Shown: positions 34,365 through 43,080 of the stretch, piece after piece
How positions within the stretch are numbered: the stretch's first letter is position 1
How the letters are laid out: every line of letters begins with the position of its first letter
NCBI GenBank assembly: GCA_017462015.1
Contig: JAFTRX010000083.1
Coordinates: 1-54,962, forward strand
Reading direction: 5' to 3'
DNA from: Lentisphaeria bacterium
Lineage (GTDB): Bacteria; Verrucomicrobiota; Lentisphaeria; Victivallales; Victivallaceae
DNA: 54,962 bases
Translations under genes and position numbers: made by a program
The notes under the pieces: generated by a model
Databases searched by the model: none
The model's input: the letters and a program-made list of their open reading frames with translations, nothing else
Told to the model about the DNA's origin: nothing

Positions 34365-36344
34365 ATGATGAAAAAATATTTTCTTACAGTTGCGGCAATG
34401 TGTTCCGGAGTGATGGCATTGGCGGCGGTCACGGTTCCTGCGATTTTTTCAGATGGAGCGGTGTTGGCAAGGCGGGAAAATGTCCCGGTGTTCGGCTGGG
34501 GCGCTCCCGGAGAAAAGGTTACGGTAAAATTTGGTTCGCAAACCCGGCAGGCGGTTACTGGAACCAATGGGAAATGGGAAGTTTTTCTGAATTTGAAAAA
34601 CGTGTCCACAACTCCGCAGGAGCTGCGTATCAATGATCTGGTCATCAAAGATGTGGTCGCCGGTGAAGTTTTTCTCGCTTCCGGTCAGAGCAATATGGCA
34701 TTCAAGGTCCCCCGGGCGATCGGCGGGGCTGAAGAGTGCAAACTTCCGCAAAACCGCAACATCCGCTTTTTCAAAGTCGAGACTGCTTATGCGGACGAAC
34801 CGGTATCTGAACTGCGCGGAAAATGGATGTATGCTGAAAGCGAAACACTTCCGCTTTTTACTGCGGTTGGCTACTTTTTTGCTAAAAAGCTCCAACAAAC
34901 ATTGAATGTTCCTGTTGCCATTGTTGATTCCAGTTTGTCCGGAACTCCGCTTGAAGGTTGGATGAGCAAAGAGAGCGTTGCCCCCTTTCCCGAAACTGTA
35001 AACCTCGGTAAACGCCGCCTTGCGAATTTGAAATCCTATCCCGCCCGCCTGAAAAAATTTCTCAATGCGACCGCCGTCTGGGAGAAAAAGTATCATCGCA
35101 CCGATATCCCGGTCAAACTTCCGTCCGTTAAAGCCCAGTGGAAACCGCACGCCGGTAACGTTTCCGGCGGAGGCGTTTGCTGGCTGCGGAACCGTATCGT
35201 TCTTTCTGCCAGGGATGCTCAGAATGGATTCAGAATTTCCCTCGGGCGCATCTACGCGCCGATCCAAATTTTTATTGACGGCAAAAAAGTTTTGGAGGGA
35301 AATGTGAAAAAAGCCTGGAGCAACTCTCAATTCTGGATCGATATCCGGCCGGGAGAATTTACCGCAGGCACGCACGAAGTGTTGGTTCGTTACTGGATTT
35401 CTCATGACCGGATGCACATGCCGCAGCCGTTCCGCTTCGGCAGTTACAGCATCGACGGCAAAGGTTGGGAAATCTATTGGGAGAAACGGTTTCCCAAATG
35501 CGCCGGAGAAATGTTGAAAACCCGTCCTCAGCCGCTGGGCAACGCTCCGATGGCTGAACGGCAGTGGTATTGCCTGTTCAACGCGATGATCCATCCCCTT
35601 ATCCCGTACCGTTTCTCCGGGGTGATCTGGTATCAGGGCGAGGGCAACGCCTCCCGATACGCCAATTACGGCAACGTTTTTTCTGCGATGATTACCGATT
35701 GGCGGAAGAAATTCCGTAATGAAAGTATGCCGTTCTACTTCTGCCAGTTGCCCTCATTTATGCTTCCGGCGGCTGATCCTGCGGATTGCGGCAACTGGGC
35801 ATACATGCGTAAAGAGCAAACGGAAGCCTTGAAACTTCCCCACACCGGCATGGCGGTTTTGACCGATGTCGGAGAGTGCCGTGACATCCATCCGCTGAAT
35901 AAAAAAACTCCCGGCGAACGGTTGGCACTGTTGGCGCTGGCGCAGATTTACGGCAAAAAAATTCCGTTTAAAAGTCCGGTCGCTGTCAAGGCTGTCCGGA
36001 ACGGAAGTTCTGTCAAGGTCGCATTTTCCCACACGGATGGCGGGCTGACGGCGGCGGCGTTCCCGGAGAAGCTCCCGAAGAAAAAGAGCAACAACACCAC
36101 GCTCCCGCTGATTCGCCGTTCACCCAATGCGATGCTGGAAGGTTTTGCGTTGTGCGGAACCGACGGCAAATGGTTCTGGGCGGATAAAGCGCAAATTTCC
36201 GGAAACATGGTCGAAGTTTCCTGCAAACAGGTTCCGTCACCGGTAAAGATCAGATACAATTGGACCAGTTTCCCGCTGGGAAATCTTTTCAGTAAAGCCG
36301 GTCTTCCTGCTGCTCCGTTTGAGCTGCCCGCTACCGCAAATTGA
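34365..36344 (+). CDS. Secreted SASA-type carbohydrate esterase (sialate O-acetylesterase-like)
   Basis: A 659-aa exported esterase with a signal peptide (FLTVAAMCSGVMALA). The catalytic Ser lies in SGQSNM (106-111), the second block in WYQGEGNA and the Asp-His part in GECRDIHP: the SASA/SGNH arrangement. An inserted beta domain (about 255-365) interrupts the catalytic halves, as in sialate O-acetylesterases. It probably removes acetyl groups from glycans outside the cytoplasm, and sialic acid need not be the substrate. GGAG precedes the ATG at 34365. It is divergent from the GH106-like gene and convergent with GH92. Confidence 0.88.
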   Translation: MMKKYFLTVAAMCSGVMALAAVTVPAIFSDGAVLARRENVPVFGWGAPGEKVTVKFGSQTRQAVTGTNGKWEVFLNLKNVSTTPQELRINDLVIKDVVAGEVFLASGQSNMAFKVPRAIGGAEECKLPQNRNIRFFKVETAYADEPVSELRGKWMYAESETLPLFTAVGYFFAKKLQQTLNVPVAIVDSSLSGTPLEGWMSKESVAPFPETVNLGKRRLANLKSYPARLKKFLNATAVWEKKYHRTDIPVKLPSVKAQWKPHAGNVSGGGVCWLRNRIVLSARDAQNGFRISLGRIYAPIQIFIDGKKVLEGNVKKAWSNSQFWIDIRPGEFTAGTHEVLVRYWISHDRMHMPQPFRFGSYSIDGKGWEIYWEKRFPKCAGEMLKTRPQPLGNAPMAERQWYCLFNAMIHPLIPYRFSGVIWYQGEGNASRYANYGNVFSAMITDWRKKFRNESMPFYFCQLPSFMLPAADPADCGNWAYMRKEQTEALKLPHTGMAVLTDVGECRDIHPLNKKTPGERLALLALAQIYGKKIPFKSPVAVKAVRNGSSVKVAFSHTDGGLTAAAFPEKLPKKKSNNTTLPLIRRSPNAMLEGFALCGTDGKWFWADKAQISGNMVEVSCKQVPSPVKIRYNWTSFPLGNLFSKAGLPAAPFELPATAN

Positions 36345-36349
36345 ACAAC

Positions 36350-36399
36350 AAACAAAAAATCGAAGGGCTGTTGCCGACTTTAAAGTTTGGCAACAGCCC
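36350..36399 (-). terminator. Terminator of the GH92 gene
   Basis: A perfect 11-bp stem, GGGCTGTTGCC/GGCAACAGCCC (36365-36375 with 36389-36399), is followed on the minus strand by TTCGATTTTTT. It lies about 50 bp after the stop at 36450. Confidence 0.85.
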
Positions 36400-36449
36400 C
36401 GTGTCATTAATACCAGTCGCAGTCAGTGCGCATCTCTGCGCGACTCAAC

Positions 36450-38480
36450 TTACAGCCAATCCGGAATCGGAGAAGCTCCGGTTGATTTGTCCGTCAGATA
36501 GAACTTCAATTTGCCGCCCTTTTCCAGTTCGGGAAGAGGAAGCCACGGTTCATTGAATCTCTTGCCGTTGAACTCATAACCTGCCGGATAGATCGAAGCT
36601 GAACTTTCTCTTTCAACTTCGATTTCCAGTGTGCCGTTGGGCAGATCAATCTCTGCGCGGTTCACCGCCGGTGCGCCCAGCAGATAGTAATTGGTTCCGG
36701 TATAAGGATAGATGCCAAGCATGCTCCACACATACCAGGAACTCAATCCGCCGGAATCGTTGTTTCCGGGACAGCCGCCGTCACCTTCGCAGAAGCGGCA
36801 TCGCTTCACCAGGTCACAAACTTCCGCCAGACGGTCACGCCGTCCCGCCCACAAGTAGCAGTACGGAGTTTCCATATCGGACTCATTGTTCATGCCTTCA
36901 AAGCGGTTGTTTATCGTAAGCCGGTCACCCGGAGCTGTTTCCGGCGGACAATCTGCGCCGAAGAACTTGTCCAGAAGCTGAGTGAACTTCTCCACTCCAC
37001 CGGCAAGTTCGATACGCTCTTTCATCTGCGTATGCGGACGGAAAGAGTAGTTCCAGCATGTGCCTTCATAGTAGACCGCATCGGCGACCATCAATCCGGT
37101 TGCCGGATCATACGCTTCTTTCCACAGCAAACTTTCTTTGCGCAGTTCGGCGGCATAGCTTTCATCACCGCATCGTCCGGCGATTTCAGCGGCGGCTCTC
37201 AAAGCTCCGGCAAGGTCAAGTTTGTGAGTGGGGGATCTGCCGCTGATATCAGCGTGAGCGAACTCCGTAGTCACTGCCTTTTTGAACTGCGCATAATCGC
37301 TGATATAACCGCGGTTGAAACCATCACACAAGGTGTAAATGACCAGAGAAGTCGCCTGATTGTCGTCATGGTGATAATCATCGGTCATCATATAGCCGTT
37401 GGGGAAGAAGCCGAACTTTTCAATGGTTTTCATCATCGAATCGACGATGCGTTTACCCAAATCCGGGCAGATCGCCAGCACCAGCGGCAGCTGAGTGCGG
37501 TAAACATCCCACATCGTCTGGAAATCGGTAAACTCATCACCGGCATCGACCGGCTTCAACAGTGAGTGGTAAAGCGTACTGTAAAAAATGCGGGTATCGG
37601 ATTCCTGTGGGAACTCCACCCGGATGCGGTTGAGCCGTGCTGTCCACTCTGCTTCAGCGGAACTTCTGGCATTGTCAAAACCGGTTTTTACCGCGGCGTT
37701 CAAACGTTCATCCGCTTCGGCAACGCTGCTCAGCGAAAAGGCGATGACCGACTCGCTGTATCCGCCGTTGACCGTTGCGATAACTTTACTGCCTTCGATG
37801 GCGGCAGTTTTGATATCACCGTCAAACTTCACGGCAAAGAATATTTTTACGCCGTTGCCCAGGACAAAACCGTGCCAGACGTTATCTCCGGCCGGGGAGA
37901 GCCCGTATTCGGCAATATGCTCTTTTTTCCGTTCCCCGATAATATCTCTGCCCAAGCCGAGCAGCTGAACATCCAGAGTAAGGGTCCCGGCTTTTCCATC
38001 CTGATAGCGGCAGCGGTGGTAAGCGGCAAATTTTCCGGCAGTCAACTCAAAGTCGACGCCGTAGTTGCTCAAGGTTCCGGAATAATATCCCGGATGAGCC
38101 GCTTCGTTATCCAGATCGGAACGCCGGGAGGTGTCAGCGCCGCACACTGCCGGAGTTATCAGGAAGTAGTTGTAAAAGTAACCGAGATAACCGACACCGC
38201 TGGTGTGGAAGTGGGAAAATCCATAGGCATACTTGCGATCCAGCGCCACCGGAGCCGGACCGCAGCTGGAGACTCCGTTGATGCCGTATCCGCAGGAGTA
38301 TGCCGCAGAATAGGGGACGACCGATACCCAGCCGCACGGAACCAATGCTCCGGGATGGGTGTTGCCGGTCTGGGCTTTCAACCAGTTCCAGTTACGAGCC
38401 ATACCTTCTGCGGCGGGGGATTGAGTTCCGGCATTGCCCCAGAAGGGATTGGCATAATTCAAAACAGCTTTATTCATCAA
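36450..38480 (-). CDS. GH92-family alpha-mannosidase-like enzyme (intracellular)
   Basis: A 676-aa GH92 protein. Residues about 1-240 are the N-terminal beta-sandwich, and the rest the (alpha/alpha)6 barrel with TMWDVYRTQLPL. NNESDMETPY (531-540) holds the expected acid Glu533. The family usually has GND/ED-x-G at the base site; here it reads GNNDSGG (572-578), so one of the two acidic positions is Asn. No signal peptide is present, unlike most secreted GH92 mannosidases. AAAGGA precedes the ATG. Calcium-dependent exo-alpha-mannosidase activity is the family norm. Confidence 0.9.
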   Translation of the reverse strand: MMNKAVLNYANPFWGNAGTQSPAAEGMARNWNWLKAQTGNTHPGALVPCGWVSVVPYSAAYSCGYGINGVSSCGPAPVALDRKYAYGFSHFHTSGVGYLGYFYNYFLITPAVCGADTSRRSDLDNEAAHPGYYSGTLSNYGVDFELTAGKFAAYHRCRYQDGKAGTLTLDVQLLGLGRDIIGERKKEHIAEYGLSPAGDNVWHGFVLGNGVKIFFAVKFDGDIKTAAIEGSKVIATVNGGYSESVIAFSLSSVAEADERLNAAVKTGFDNARSSAEAEWTARLNRIRVEFPQESDTRIFYSTLYHSLLKPVDAGDEFTDFQTMWDVYRTQLPLVLAICPDLGKRIVDSMMKTIEKFGFFPNGYMMTDDYHHDDNQATSLVIYTLCDGFNRGYISDYAQFKKAVTTEFAHADISGRSPTHKLDLAGALRAAAEIAGRCGDESYAAELRKESLLWKEAYDPATGLMVADAVYYEGTCWNYSFRPHTQMKERIELAGGVEKFTQLLDKFFGADCPPETAPGDRLTINNRFEGMNNESDMETPYCYLWAGRRDRLAEVCDLVKRCRFCEGDGGCPGNNDSGGLSSWYVWSMLGIYPYTGTNYYLLGAPAVNRAEIDLPNGTLEIEVERESSASIYPAGYEFNGKRFNEPWLPLPELEKGGKLKFYLTDKSTGASPIPDWL

Positions 38481-38494
38481 AAAGATCCTTTATG

Positions 38495-38530
38495 TAAAAA
38501 CCTGCTCTCCGTAACTGGAGGCAGGTTTGA
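38495..38530 (-). terminator. Terminator of the coiled-coil protein gene
   Basis: On the minus strand AAACCTGCCTCC...GGAGAGCAGGTTTTT forms a stem of about 11 bp with one bulge, ending in a T-run, 30 bp after the stop at 38561. Confidence 0.8.
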
Positions 38531-38560
38531 GCAGATACTGCAAATAAGACAACAAATATA

Positions 38561-39367
38561 TTACTTGTTTTTGTCGTTGATAAACTTGATAAGTTCCTTG
38601 CGTTTCTGGGTCAGGGAATATTCAGTGTTGATCTTTTCGATGACAGCTTTCACGCGGGCATCTTTATCATTTTTGTCTTCCGGCGTGATTTCAAATTTCT
38701 TTTCAAGAGCCTCGAGGATCGTATCGATATTTCCATCTTTGATAGTTTTATTTTTCATAAACTTATCAATCTCAGCCGCCTGAGCTTTACCCTGCTGAGC
38801 TTTCTCACGGGAAGCTTTTTCCCGTTCAACGCGTTTGGTATTGATATGTTTTATCAACTTGGATTTTACTTTTGAATCGGGATAACGATGGTTGATCTCA
38901 GCAATAACGGAGTTACAGCGTCCGCGCAGTCCCATTGATTTGTTTTTGGTAGTGCCGAAATGTTTCTCCAAAACACCCAATATCTTGTAGATATCGCCGG
39001 AGGATGTCAGTTTGAGCAATTTATTGACTTCCGCATCCTGAACTTTGCCGGCTGCGGCTTTTTTTGCCCGGGCCTGCTGGTCGGCTTTTCTCTTGGCTAT
39101 GGCAGCTTTTTTCTTATCTGCGGCAGCCTTCTTTTTGGCAGCTTCCCACTGGGCGATTTCGTCCTTGATCAACTCTTTTTCTGAGTCGGAAAGGTTTTCG
39201 ATATTGATATAGCTGATACCGTCAGCATGGAGGATCTGGATACCGCGCTGAGTGATCCGGGTTATCTGAACATTTTTGTATTCACCCAGTCGGGCAAATT
39301 TTTTCGCAGCCGCGTCCAGCTGCAACCCCACTGCCGCGACCAAAACAAGTACTGCAAAAATACGCAT
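38561..39367 (-). CDS. Secreted Lys/Ala-rich coiled-coil protein with duplicated module
   Basis: A 268-aa exported protein (signal peptide about 1-21). Residues about 26-66 (YKNVQITRITQRGIQILHAD, then a GISYINIENLS end) resemble a short beta domain seen in other PVC secreted proteins. A Lys/Ala-rich coiled coil (about 72-112) follows. The C-terminal part is an internal duplication: about 113-180 and 195-262 both run AExxKxx...Lxx(L/A)LEKxF...IxxIN...K.LIKxI. Function is unknown. It begins 22 bp after the GH109-like gene with a GGAATTT site, so it may be cotranscribed with it. Confidence 0.78.
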   Translation of the reverse strand: MRIFAVLVLVAAVGLQLDAAAKKFARLGEYKNVQITRITQRGIQILHADGISYINIENLSDSEKELIKDEIAQWEAAKKKAAADKKKAAIAKRKADQQARAKKAAAGKVQDAEVNKLLKLTSSGDIYKILGVLEKHFGTTKNKSMGLRGRCNSVIAEINHRYPDSKVKSKLIKHINTKRVEREKASREKAQQGKAQAAEIDKFMKNKTIKDGNIDTILEALEKKFEITPEDKNDKDARVKAVIEKINTEYSLTQKRKELIKFINDKNK

Positions 39368-39389
39368 GTTTTAAATTCCTTTTATTTTT

Positions 39390-40634
39390 TTATTCGTAAA
39401 CTTCATCCAGCGACCATTTGCCGGTGGTGACGACATCTTCATAAATCCACTTGCCGTTGGTGAAATCCGGAATCGGCATCGGCATGCTTCCGCAGGCGAT
39501 GGATTGTTCGGAAAGACAGGTCAGGCACATCCACGCCGCGCAGTCATAGACGTCGATCGGCGGAGTGGAACGGTTGCGGACTGCTTCGCAGAACGCCTGA
39601 AGGGTCAAGGCATCCATACCGCCGTGACCGCCGACAACGTTTTCCCGGAAGTTTTTCCAGATGGGGTGGTCATACTCTTCGTACAAATCCTGGATGGGGG
39701 TCCATTCATGCGCCATGTAGGGGTTGCCGGCGACGTCGATTTTCTCATATTTGGGGCTGAGACCTTCGATATAGACTCCTTTGGCATCTTCCAGCCAGAT
39801 ACCCTTGGTTCCCTGGACGCGGCAGTCGCGGGAATAGGGGCGCGGCAGAGAAACACCGTGGGTCATGGTGATGGTTTCGCCGTTGGCGCATTTGATGACC
39901 GTGGTGACGATATCGCCCTGATTGTAAACAACTTTACCTCTGCCGGAACGTTCAGCTTCCAGCATAAATCCGCGACCTTTGCTGGCGGTACTGGTCAGAG
40001 AGACGAAACGGTTGCCGCGGTTGATGCGGAGGATTTTGGCAATAGGACCGATGCCGTGGGTCGGGTAAAGGTCACCGCAGCGGCGGAAGTTGTGAACCGC
40101 ACGTTCCGCACGGTTGCCGTCATCGCGCGCCATCTCCGCCAAATCATGTTCATAACCGCAGGAGCAGTGGATAAGTTCACCGAACATGCCTTTACGGACA
40201 AAGTTCAGTGCCAGAAGTTCGTTACGGCCGTAGCAGCAGTTTTCCAGCATCATACAGGAAACTCCGGTGGATTCAGCTGCGTGAACCAGATGCCACAACT
40301 CATCGACACTGGCGGCACCGCCAACTTCGATACCGGCATATTTGCCGTGATTCATCGCATCTTCGGCGATCTTCAAATGGGAGTTCCAGGAGGTCGGAAC
40401 CAGAACAGCATCCACATTGTCCGAGGCGATCAGCGCCCGGTAATCGGTGTAAGTGTCCGGCTTGGGAGCGTTACGCGAAGCCATGATGCCGAGAATACGG
40501 TCGATTCTGGACTGCTGAACGTCACAGATTGCAGTCACTTCAATATCCACCTGGCGCAATTCATTGAGAGTTGCCAGCAAAGTTTCGGCGCGGGCGCCGA
40601 GACCTATTATACCAAGTTTTACAATTTTACCCAT
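39390..40634 (-). CDS. GH109-like Gfo/Idh/MocA oxidoreductase
   Basis: A 414-aa NAD(P)-dependent oxidoreductase-fold protein. GLGARA (about 11-16) is the Rossmann motif. The EVGGAASVDELWHLV stretch replaces the usual EKP block, and DLYPTHGIGPIAKILRINRG (about 188-207) closely resembles the GLYPTHGLGP region of GH109 glycosidases, which hydrolyse alpha-GalNAc links through transient NAD-dependent oxidation. It may therefore be an NAD-dependent glycosidase rather than a dehydrogenase. No signal peptide or Tat motif is seen. GGAGATATT precedes the ATG. Confidence 0.85.
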   Translation of the reverse strand: MGKIVKLGIIGLGARAETLLATLNELRQVDIEVTAICDVQQSRIDRILGIMASRNAPKPDTYTDYRALIASDNVDAVLVPTSWNSHLKIAEDAMNHGKYAGIEVGGAASVDELWHLVHAAESTGVSCMMLENCCYGRNELLALNFVRKGMFGELIHCSCGYEHDLAEMARDDGNRAERAVHNFRRCGDLYPTHGIGPIAKILRINRGNRFVSLTSTASKGRGFMLEAERSGRGKVVYNQGDIVTTVIKCANGETITMTHGVSLPRPYSRDCRVQGTKGIWLEDAKGVYIEGLSPKYEKIDVAGNPYMAHEWTPIQDLYEEYDHPIWKNFRENVVGGHGGMDALTLQAFCEAVRNRSTPPIDVYDCAAWMCLTCLSEQSIACGSMPMPIPDFTNGKWIYEDVVTTGKWSLDEVYE

Positions 40635-40675
40635 TTTAATATCTCCGAACTTATTACATAAAATCGTTTTGCATT

Positions 40676-40704
40676 AATATAACTGCCATACACAGAAAAA
40701 TCAA
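40676..40704 (-). promoter_or_regulatory. Promoter of the GH109-like gene
   Basis: On the minus strand TTGATT (40704-40699), 17 bp, TATATT (40681-40676), about 40 bp before the ATG. Confidence 0.65.
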
Positions 40705-40713
40705 GTTTTTTTC

Positions 40714-40915
40714 ACGGCTATCCCATAAAAAACAACCAACGGCGACGCCTCGCGGGGCAACCGCAGGGAGATTTTTTTGGTTATAAAAAAATTCATCAAC
40801 TACCATATCCTTTTTTACTGTATTGGAATATACCTCAAAAGGGATAATCTGTCAAATAATAAAACGGTTTGATTGCAGTCGGTGAGGTTGTATTTTTTAC
40901 AAAAAATGAGACCCT
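40714..40915. repeat. Intergenic repeat module, 286-bp gap
   Basis: The space between the kinase and GH109-like genes has no supported gene. It carries CGGCTATCCCATAAAAAACAACCAACGGCGACGCC (about 40714-40748), a diverged copy of the module at 14940 and 43751, and TTTTTTACAAAAAATGAGACCCTAAT near 40893-40918, which resembles 2145-2160. Confidence 0.6.
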
Positions 40916-40920
40916 AATAT

Positions 40921-42072
40921 TTATCTGATTTTGCCGAGGATGATATCAGCTTTCTTTTTTATATTGAAAGTTTTAATATATTTTTCCTCCATCGGTATCC
41001 AGCGCTTGGCAAATATTTCTGCCATGCGCACGCCGTTGCGTTTGCAAATACGCCGGAGCTGAGTTTCCGGCGCAATGTCAAAAAACACCTTCAAATCAGC
41101 ATAATCACCGAATGTCGGATGCAGACAATATGCTCCTTCCACGATACGCCAGCGTGATGCGCTGATATGCCTCATTTCTCCCGGCTGCATTTTGGAACAA
41201 TCAAAGCGCTGATATGCAAACGCGGCATTGTGTTTCAATTTGGGCAGTACCTCTATTTTGAATCTTTCATAATGAACATTGCCTCCGGCTTCTGCCAATC
41301 GAGCCGGAGTGCGTAACTCCTGCGGCAGAAAGAAGTCGTCCATGTGTACCGGTGTCGTCTCCAGAATCAGCGCCAGCTGTCTGGCCAGCGTGGTTTTGCC
41401 GGATGCCGCCCGTCCGTCAACTGCAATTACTGATACACTTTTTTCCGGCAGTTTTGCCGCCGCAGTCAGCACCGGCAGCGCCGTGAGAAAGCGGATGTTC
41501 ACCAGTCGGTAAGATGGATGGTATTTCTGCCGGTACAGCGGAGTGTGATGCACTGCGCCGCCACGGTATTTTTGCATGAAATCATCCAGCTCACGGCGTT
41601 TGTCTCCCTGCAGTGTTCCCATTTGCCGGATGTACTCATTGAAGAGTTTTTGACTCTCCGGCAGAATTTCCGCCGAAGCACAAAACATATTGAACAGCCA
41701 TTTTTCCGGCAGTTTTGCGGCTTTCCATGCTCCGAGATTGACCCGGCAGTAGTCTGGTGAAATCACTTCAAACAACGCCAGAGTTTTATCCGCTTCGGCA
41801 CGGGCAAACTCCCGGGAAAAATATTTCCACGCCCGTTCCCGGTCAGCGATTCCGTGCGCCGGTCCCCATGCCGCCTGATATGCCAGTTTTACCAGATCCT
41901 GGATCCCGCTCTCCGGATAGCGTTCCAGCTGTTCCCGGGCAAACCTGGCGAAATCGACAACTTGACCCCGGAAGAAAAGTTTAGTGCGTTTTCCGTTGTA
42001 TTCAAGCGAATATCCCCCGTAACAAATCTGAAACGCGGCGGATAATGCCAATGTAAGAATTATTTTTTTCAT
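40921..42072 (-). CDS. Uridine-kinase-like P-loop protein with an apparent signal peptide
   Basis: A 383-aa protein. The first ~19 residues (KKIILTLALSAAFQICYGG) look like a Sec signal. Residues about 50-200 form an unassigned helical domain containing LAYQAAWGPAHGI and a YRLVNIRF end. From 213 a uridine-kinase-like P-loop domain starts, with Walker A GRAASGKTT (220-228), a VHMDDFFLP nucleoside-kinase motif and RWRIVEGAYCLH. Similar domain pairs, to my memory, exist as cytoplasmic proteins; export of an ATP-dependent kinase would be odd. Either the hydrophobic start is not a signal, or the true start is internal. Confidence 0.78.
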   Translation of the reverse strand: MKKIILTLALSAAFQICYGGYSLEYNGKRTKLFFRGQVVDFARFAREQLERYPESGIQDLVKLAYQAAWGPAHGIADRERAWKYFSREFARAEADKTLALFEVISPDYCRVNLGAWKAAKLPEKWLFNMFCASAEILPESQKLFNEYIRQMGTLQGDKRRELDDFMQKYRGGAVHHTPLYRQKYHPSYRLVNIRFLTALPVLTAAAKLPEKSVSVIAVDGRAASGKTTLARQLALILETTPVHMDDFFLPQELRTPARLAEAGGNVHYERFKIEVLPKLKHNAAFAYQRFDCSKMQPGEMRHISASRWRIVEGAYCLHPTFGDYADLKVFFDIAPETQLRRICKRNGVRMAEIFAKRWIPMEEKYIKTFNIKKKADIILGKIR

Positions 42073-42073
42073 T

Positions 42074-43057
42074 TTAAAGTCCTGCTATCGTATCTTTGCT
42101 GTTATCGACTTTTCCCATGTTGAACCATGTATTTTTCAGTGTCTCATTGTCCGCATCCGGGAAACCTTCTTTTGACGGTATCTGCTTCTTTTCCCGGCTT
42201 TCAACGTGGCCGTCAACAAAAATCACTGCTGCTTTCCGGTTGTGACGGAAATACGCCGCCCGGTTGGGGCCGATGTTGCCGGTAACATGTGTTCCGCTTT
42301 GATTGACCGCATCATGTCCGTAACACAAATGTCCATAATTTTCCACCAGCATCGCCGTTTTTGCCGCACCGGTCAATGCCGAAATTTTCAACCCTCTGCC
42401 GTTATCAGTGGCTATAAGGTAATTGAGTCCGTAATTGGTCGTGATATCTTCTTGGGAATTTTCCAGCGGACAGCGCAATACCTCCACCGGCTCTGCCGAT
42501 GCACTGTCCCGGCGCAAATAATACAACACCACCCCGTCCAGCCAGTTTTTCGCACTGATACTCTCTCCGGACGGCGTAAATCCGCCAATCAGATTGTCGC
42601 GGCAGGGCAGGTAACTGTTGTAGTCATCCGCATAAAAAAGATAAATCATCCCCAACTGCTTGCCGTTGGATAAACATGACATCCCCTGCGCCCGCCCCCG
42701 CGCACTCTGTAACGCCGGAAGCAGAACCGCCGCCAGTATCGCAATTATTGCAATCACCACCAGCAATTCTATTAAAGTGAAGGGCTTTATGGGAGAGGGG
42801 AAAAACTTCTTTTCACGGGAAAAGAGGTTTTTCCCCTCTCCCAAACCCTCACCCCTTTTCAAGAAAAGCGGGGTGTTTTGCTGCTCCAGTTGGTCGCAGC
42901 TATTTGCAATGAGCATGTATGCGGGGGACAAGGAAAACTTTTTTTCACGGGAAAAAAAGTTTCCTCTTTCCCCCGCCCCCCCTTTCTCTTTCAAAAAAAG
43001 CGGGGTGTTTTGCTGCTCCCGTTGGTCGCAGCTCTTGATGTGTGGTACTTTGTTCAT
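42074..43057 (-). CDS. Pseudopilin (H-X9-DG) with duplicated 92-residue leader
   Basis: A 327-aa type II secretion/type IV pilin-like protein. The pilin helix [20 protein letters not shown] starts at 93. The globular part ends with [12 protein letters not shown] (H-X9-DG). Prepilin leaders are normally about 5-30 residues; here 92 residues precede the cleavage point and consist of two copies of a unit (about 8-45 and 52-90) sharing [15 protein letters not shown] and FSREKKF. Residue -1 is Pro, where Gly or Ala is usual. AGGATAATA precedes the first ATG. No assembly genes lie in this window, so the machinery must be encoded elsewhere. The stop is 1 bp from the kinase start, suggesting coupled expression. 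Confidence 0.85.
   Translation of the reverse strand: MNKVPHIKSCDQREQQNTPLFLKEKGGAGERGNFFSREKKFSLSPAYMLIANSCDQLEQQNTPLFLKRGEGLGEGKNLFSREKKFFPSPIKPFTLIELLVVIAIIAILAAVLLPALQSARGRAQGMSCLSNGKQLGMIYLFYADDYNSYLPCRDNLIGGFTPSGESISAKNWLDGVVLYYLRRDSASAEPVEVLRCPLENSQEDITTNYGLNYLIATDNGRGLKISALTGAAKTAMLVENYGHLCYGHDAVNQSGTHVTGNIGPNRAAYFRHNRKAAVIFVDGHVESREKKQIPSKEGFPDADNETLKNTWFNMGKVDNSKDTIAGL
42791..43032. repeat. Two coding palindromic repeat units in the pseudopilin leader
   Basis: Unit 1 (42791-42900) contains a 24-bp inverted repeat with one mismatch around ACGG (42791-42814 and 42819-42842). Unit 2 (42921-43032) contains a 26-bp inverted repeat with four mismatches around the same ACGG (42921-42946 and 42951-42976). 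Both are followed by a 56-58 bp direct repeat ending in GTTGGTCGCAGCT. Both units are translated in the same frame. Confidence 0.92.
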
Positions 43058-43080
43058 TTTTATTATCCTTTTTTTATTAT

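Noticed and set aside
42791-43032. CRISPR array or transcription terminator as explanation of the palindromes
   Set aside because: There are only two units, without unique spacers, and they are translated within an intact gene; there is no T-run.
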